DNA of 5,341 nt. It comes from Planctomycetes bacterium SM23_32. Its GTDB lineage: Bacteria; Planctomycetota; Brocadiia; SM23-32. The DNA lies in NCBI GenBank assembly GCA_001303885.1, contig LJUE01000190.1, positions 1 to 5,341 of the forward strand, written 5' to 3'. Shown in pieces: positions 4,706-5,341 of the stretch. The notes under the pieces are model-generated. The model was not told where the DNA came from, made no database searches, and worked only from the letters and a program-made list of their open reading frames with translations. Every line of letters starts with the position of its first letter. Position 1 is the first letter of the stretch. Position numbers and translations under genes: made by a program.

Positions 4706-5341
4706 TCACGCCCTCTTTATGCCCACCACGGCAGGCGCCGGCTCCATCCTCCGCTCGCCGTCCTGCCAACGGATCAGCTCCCTCAGCGTCGGCCAGTGCT
4801 CCGGCACGGCAACGACGGCCCCCTCCTGCTCGGGCAGCCCCTTGCAGGGCAGCGTCGCCCCCGAACCGTTGCCCAGCGTCACCAGCCCGCCCGCCGCCAC
4901 GCCCAACTCCCTGGCCAGGAGGCCGCTCACGATGGCCCGCTCCTCGCCGGCAAGCCGCCGCTGCCAGCTCGCGCCGGCCAGCGACAGCCCGCCCAGATAG
5001 CCCTGCGGCTCCGGCGAACCCACCACCGCCGCCTGCCCCTCCAGAGGCTCGGCCGCAGACAGGATGCTCTCGTCAATCAGCTCGTCCGTGGCGGCAGCCG
5101 GCGCCTCGGCCGACATCAGCTCGTCCACCGAGCACGCCCGCACCGGCCCTGCCCCGCCATGCACGGCAGCGCGCATCATCAACTCGCTCACCGTCAGCAC
5201 CGTCGGCTCCTTGGGGAGCCACGCGACGAAGCGCGCGGGTTCGCCCGAGGAACTCAGCACCGTCCCCTCCTCCTGCCACGGCAGCGTGAGCGGCACCACG
5301 GCATCGGCCGCATCGCCGAACGCGCAGCGCAGCGAGCCGGC
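4706..5341 (-). CDS. Molybdopterin oxidoreductase-like (NuoG / formate dehydrogenase superfamily) subunit, C-terminal part only
   Basis: The reading frame is open from the right edge to a TGA at 4706-4708, giving 211 residues; the N-terminus lies outside the window. Near its start, ADAVVPLTLPWQEEGTVLSS resembles the segment of NuoG and formate dehydrogenases where 'AD-VLP' is followed by 'E-GT--N-EGR'; the second half is degenerate here. After an acidic, alanine-rich linker, the last 80 or so residues (ARELGVAAGGLVTLGNGSG, then EGAVVAVPEHWP) look like the molybdopterin-dinucleotide-binding barrel found at the C-terminus of this superfamily. Known family members oxidise formate or serve as the NuoG subunit of complex I. 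Its place directly before a four-cluster ferredoxin gene suggests it feeds electrons to, or docks on, the hydrogenase. The catalytic Cys/Sec and the N-terminal Fe-S motifs are not in view, so formate dehydrogenase cannot be separated from a non-catalytic NuoG-like scaffold. A GTG at 5297-5299 is in frame but is not taken as the start, because homology-like sequence continues upstream of it. Confidence 0.75.
   Translation of the reverse strand, partial: AGSLRCAFGDAADAVVPLTLPWQEEGTVLSSSGEPARFVAWLPKEPTVLTVSELMMRAAVHGGAGPVRACSVDELMSAEAPAAATDELIDESILSAAEPLEGQAAVVGSPEPQGYLGGLSLAGASWQRRLAGEERAIVSGLLARELGVAAGGLVTLGNGSGATLPCKGLPEQEGAVVAVPEHWPTLRELIRWQDGERRMEPAPAVVGIKRA

Noticed and set aside
4203..5000. 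Plus-strand open frame of 265 codons across the ferredoxin gene
   Set aside because: It is antisense to a 16-cysteine ferredoxin and to the molybdopterin-like C-terminus, and shows no recognisable domain.
1..5341. CRISPR arrays, tRNA or rRNA genes, insertion sequences, promoters and terminators
   Set aside because: No direct repeat arrays, tRNA-like cloverleafs, transposase motifs or terminator hairpins with U-runs were seen. Almost every base is coding in the seven minus-strand genes.

Overview
The window is a gene-dense, GC-rich stretch (roughly two thirds G+C by eye). It reads entirely on the minus strand as one operon of seven genes, five complete and one truncated at each edge. Transcription runs from the right edge to the left edge. 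Gaps between genes are 11 to 45 bases and one pair overlaps by 11 bases. Purine-rich Shine-Dalgarno sequences precede most starts, as in a bacterium. The complex encoded is typical of anaerobic or fermentative metabolism. The phylum cannot be assigned from the sequence alone. No promoter or terminator is visible, so both probably lie outside the window.

In transcription order the genes are: (1) the C-terminal 211 residues of a molybdopterin-oxidoreductase-like protein of the NuoG / formate dehydrogenase superfamily (right edge to 4706); (2) a 163-residue ferredoxin-like protein with 16 cysteines, enough for four [4Fe-4S] clusters, of the HycB/HydN/CooF type (4682-4191); (3) a 315-residue membrane subunit of the NuoH/EchB/HycD family (4179-3232); (4) a 147-residue [NiFe]-hydrogenase small subunit of the NuoB/EchC/HycG family (3209-2766); (5) a 150-residue NuoC/EchD-like subunit with a GTG start (2752-2300); (6) a 394-residue [NiFe]-hydrogenase catalytic subunit of the NuoD/EchE/HycE family with both nickel-binding CxxC motifs intact (2310-1126); (7) the first 360 residues of a proton-pumping antiporter-like NuoL/HyfB/MrpD-family subunit (1080 to the left edge).

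Together these make a group 4 (energy-converting, membrane-bound) [NiFe]-hydrogenase related to complex I. The inferred electron path runs from the molybdopterin-like subunit through the four-cluster ferredoxin and the NuoB-like cluster to the Ni-Fe site, where protons are reduced to H2 (or the reverse). The NuoH-like and NuoL-like subunits would couple this to ion translocation. The composition is a mosaic. An upstream molybdopterin protein and a HycB-like ferredoxin recall formate hydrogenlyase, whereas the unfused NuoC-like and NuoD-like subunits recall Ech, Mbh and Coo hydrogenases. No NuoI/HycF/EchF-type ferredoxin is seen in the window. The electron donor is undetermined because the catalytic part of gene 1 is outside the window.
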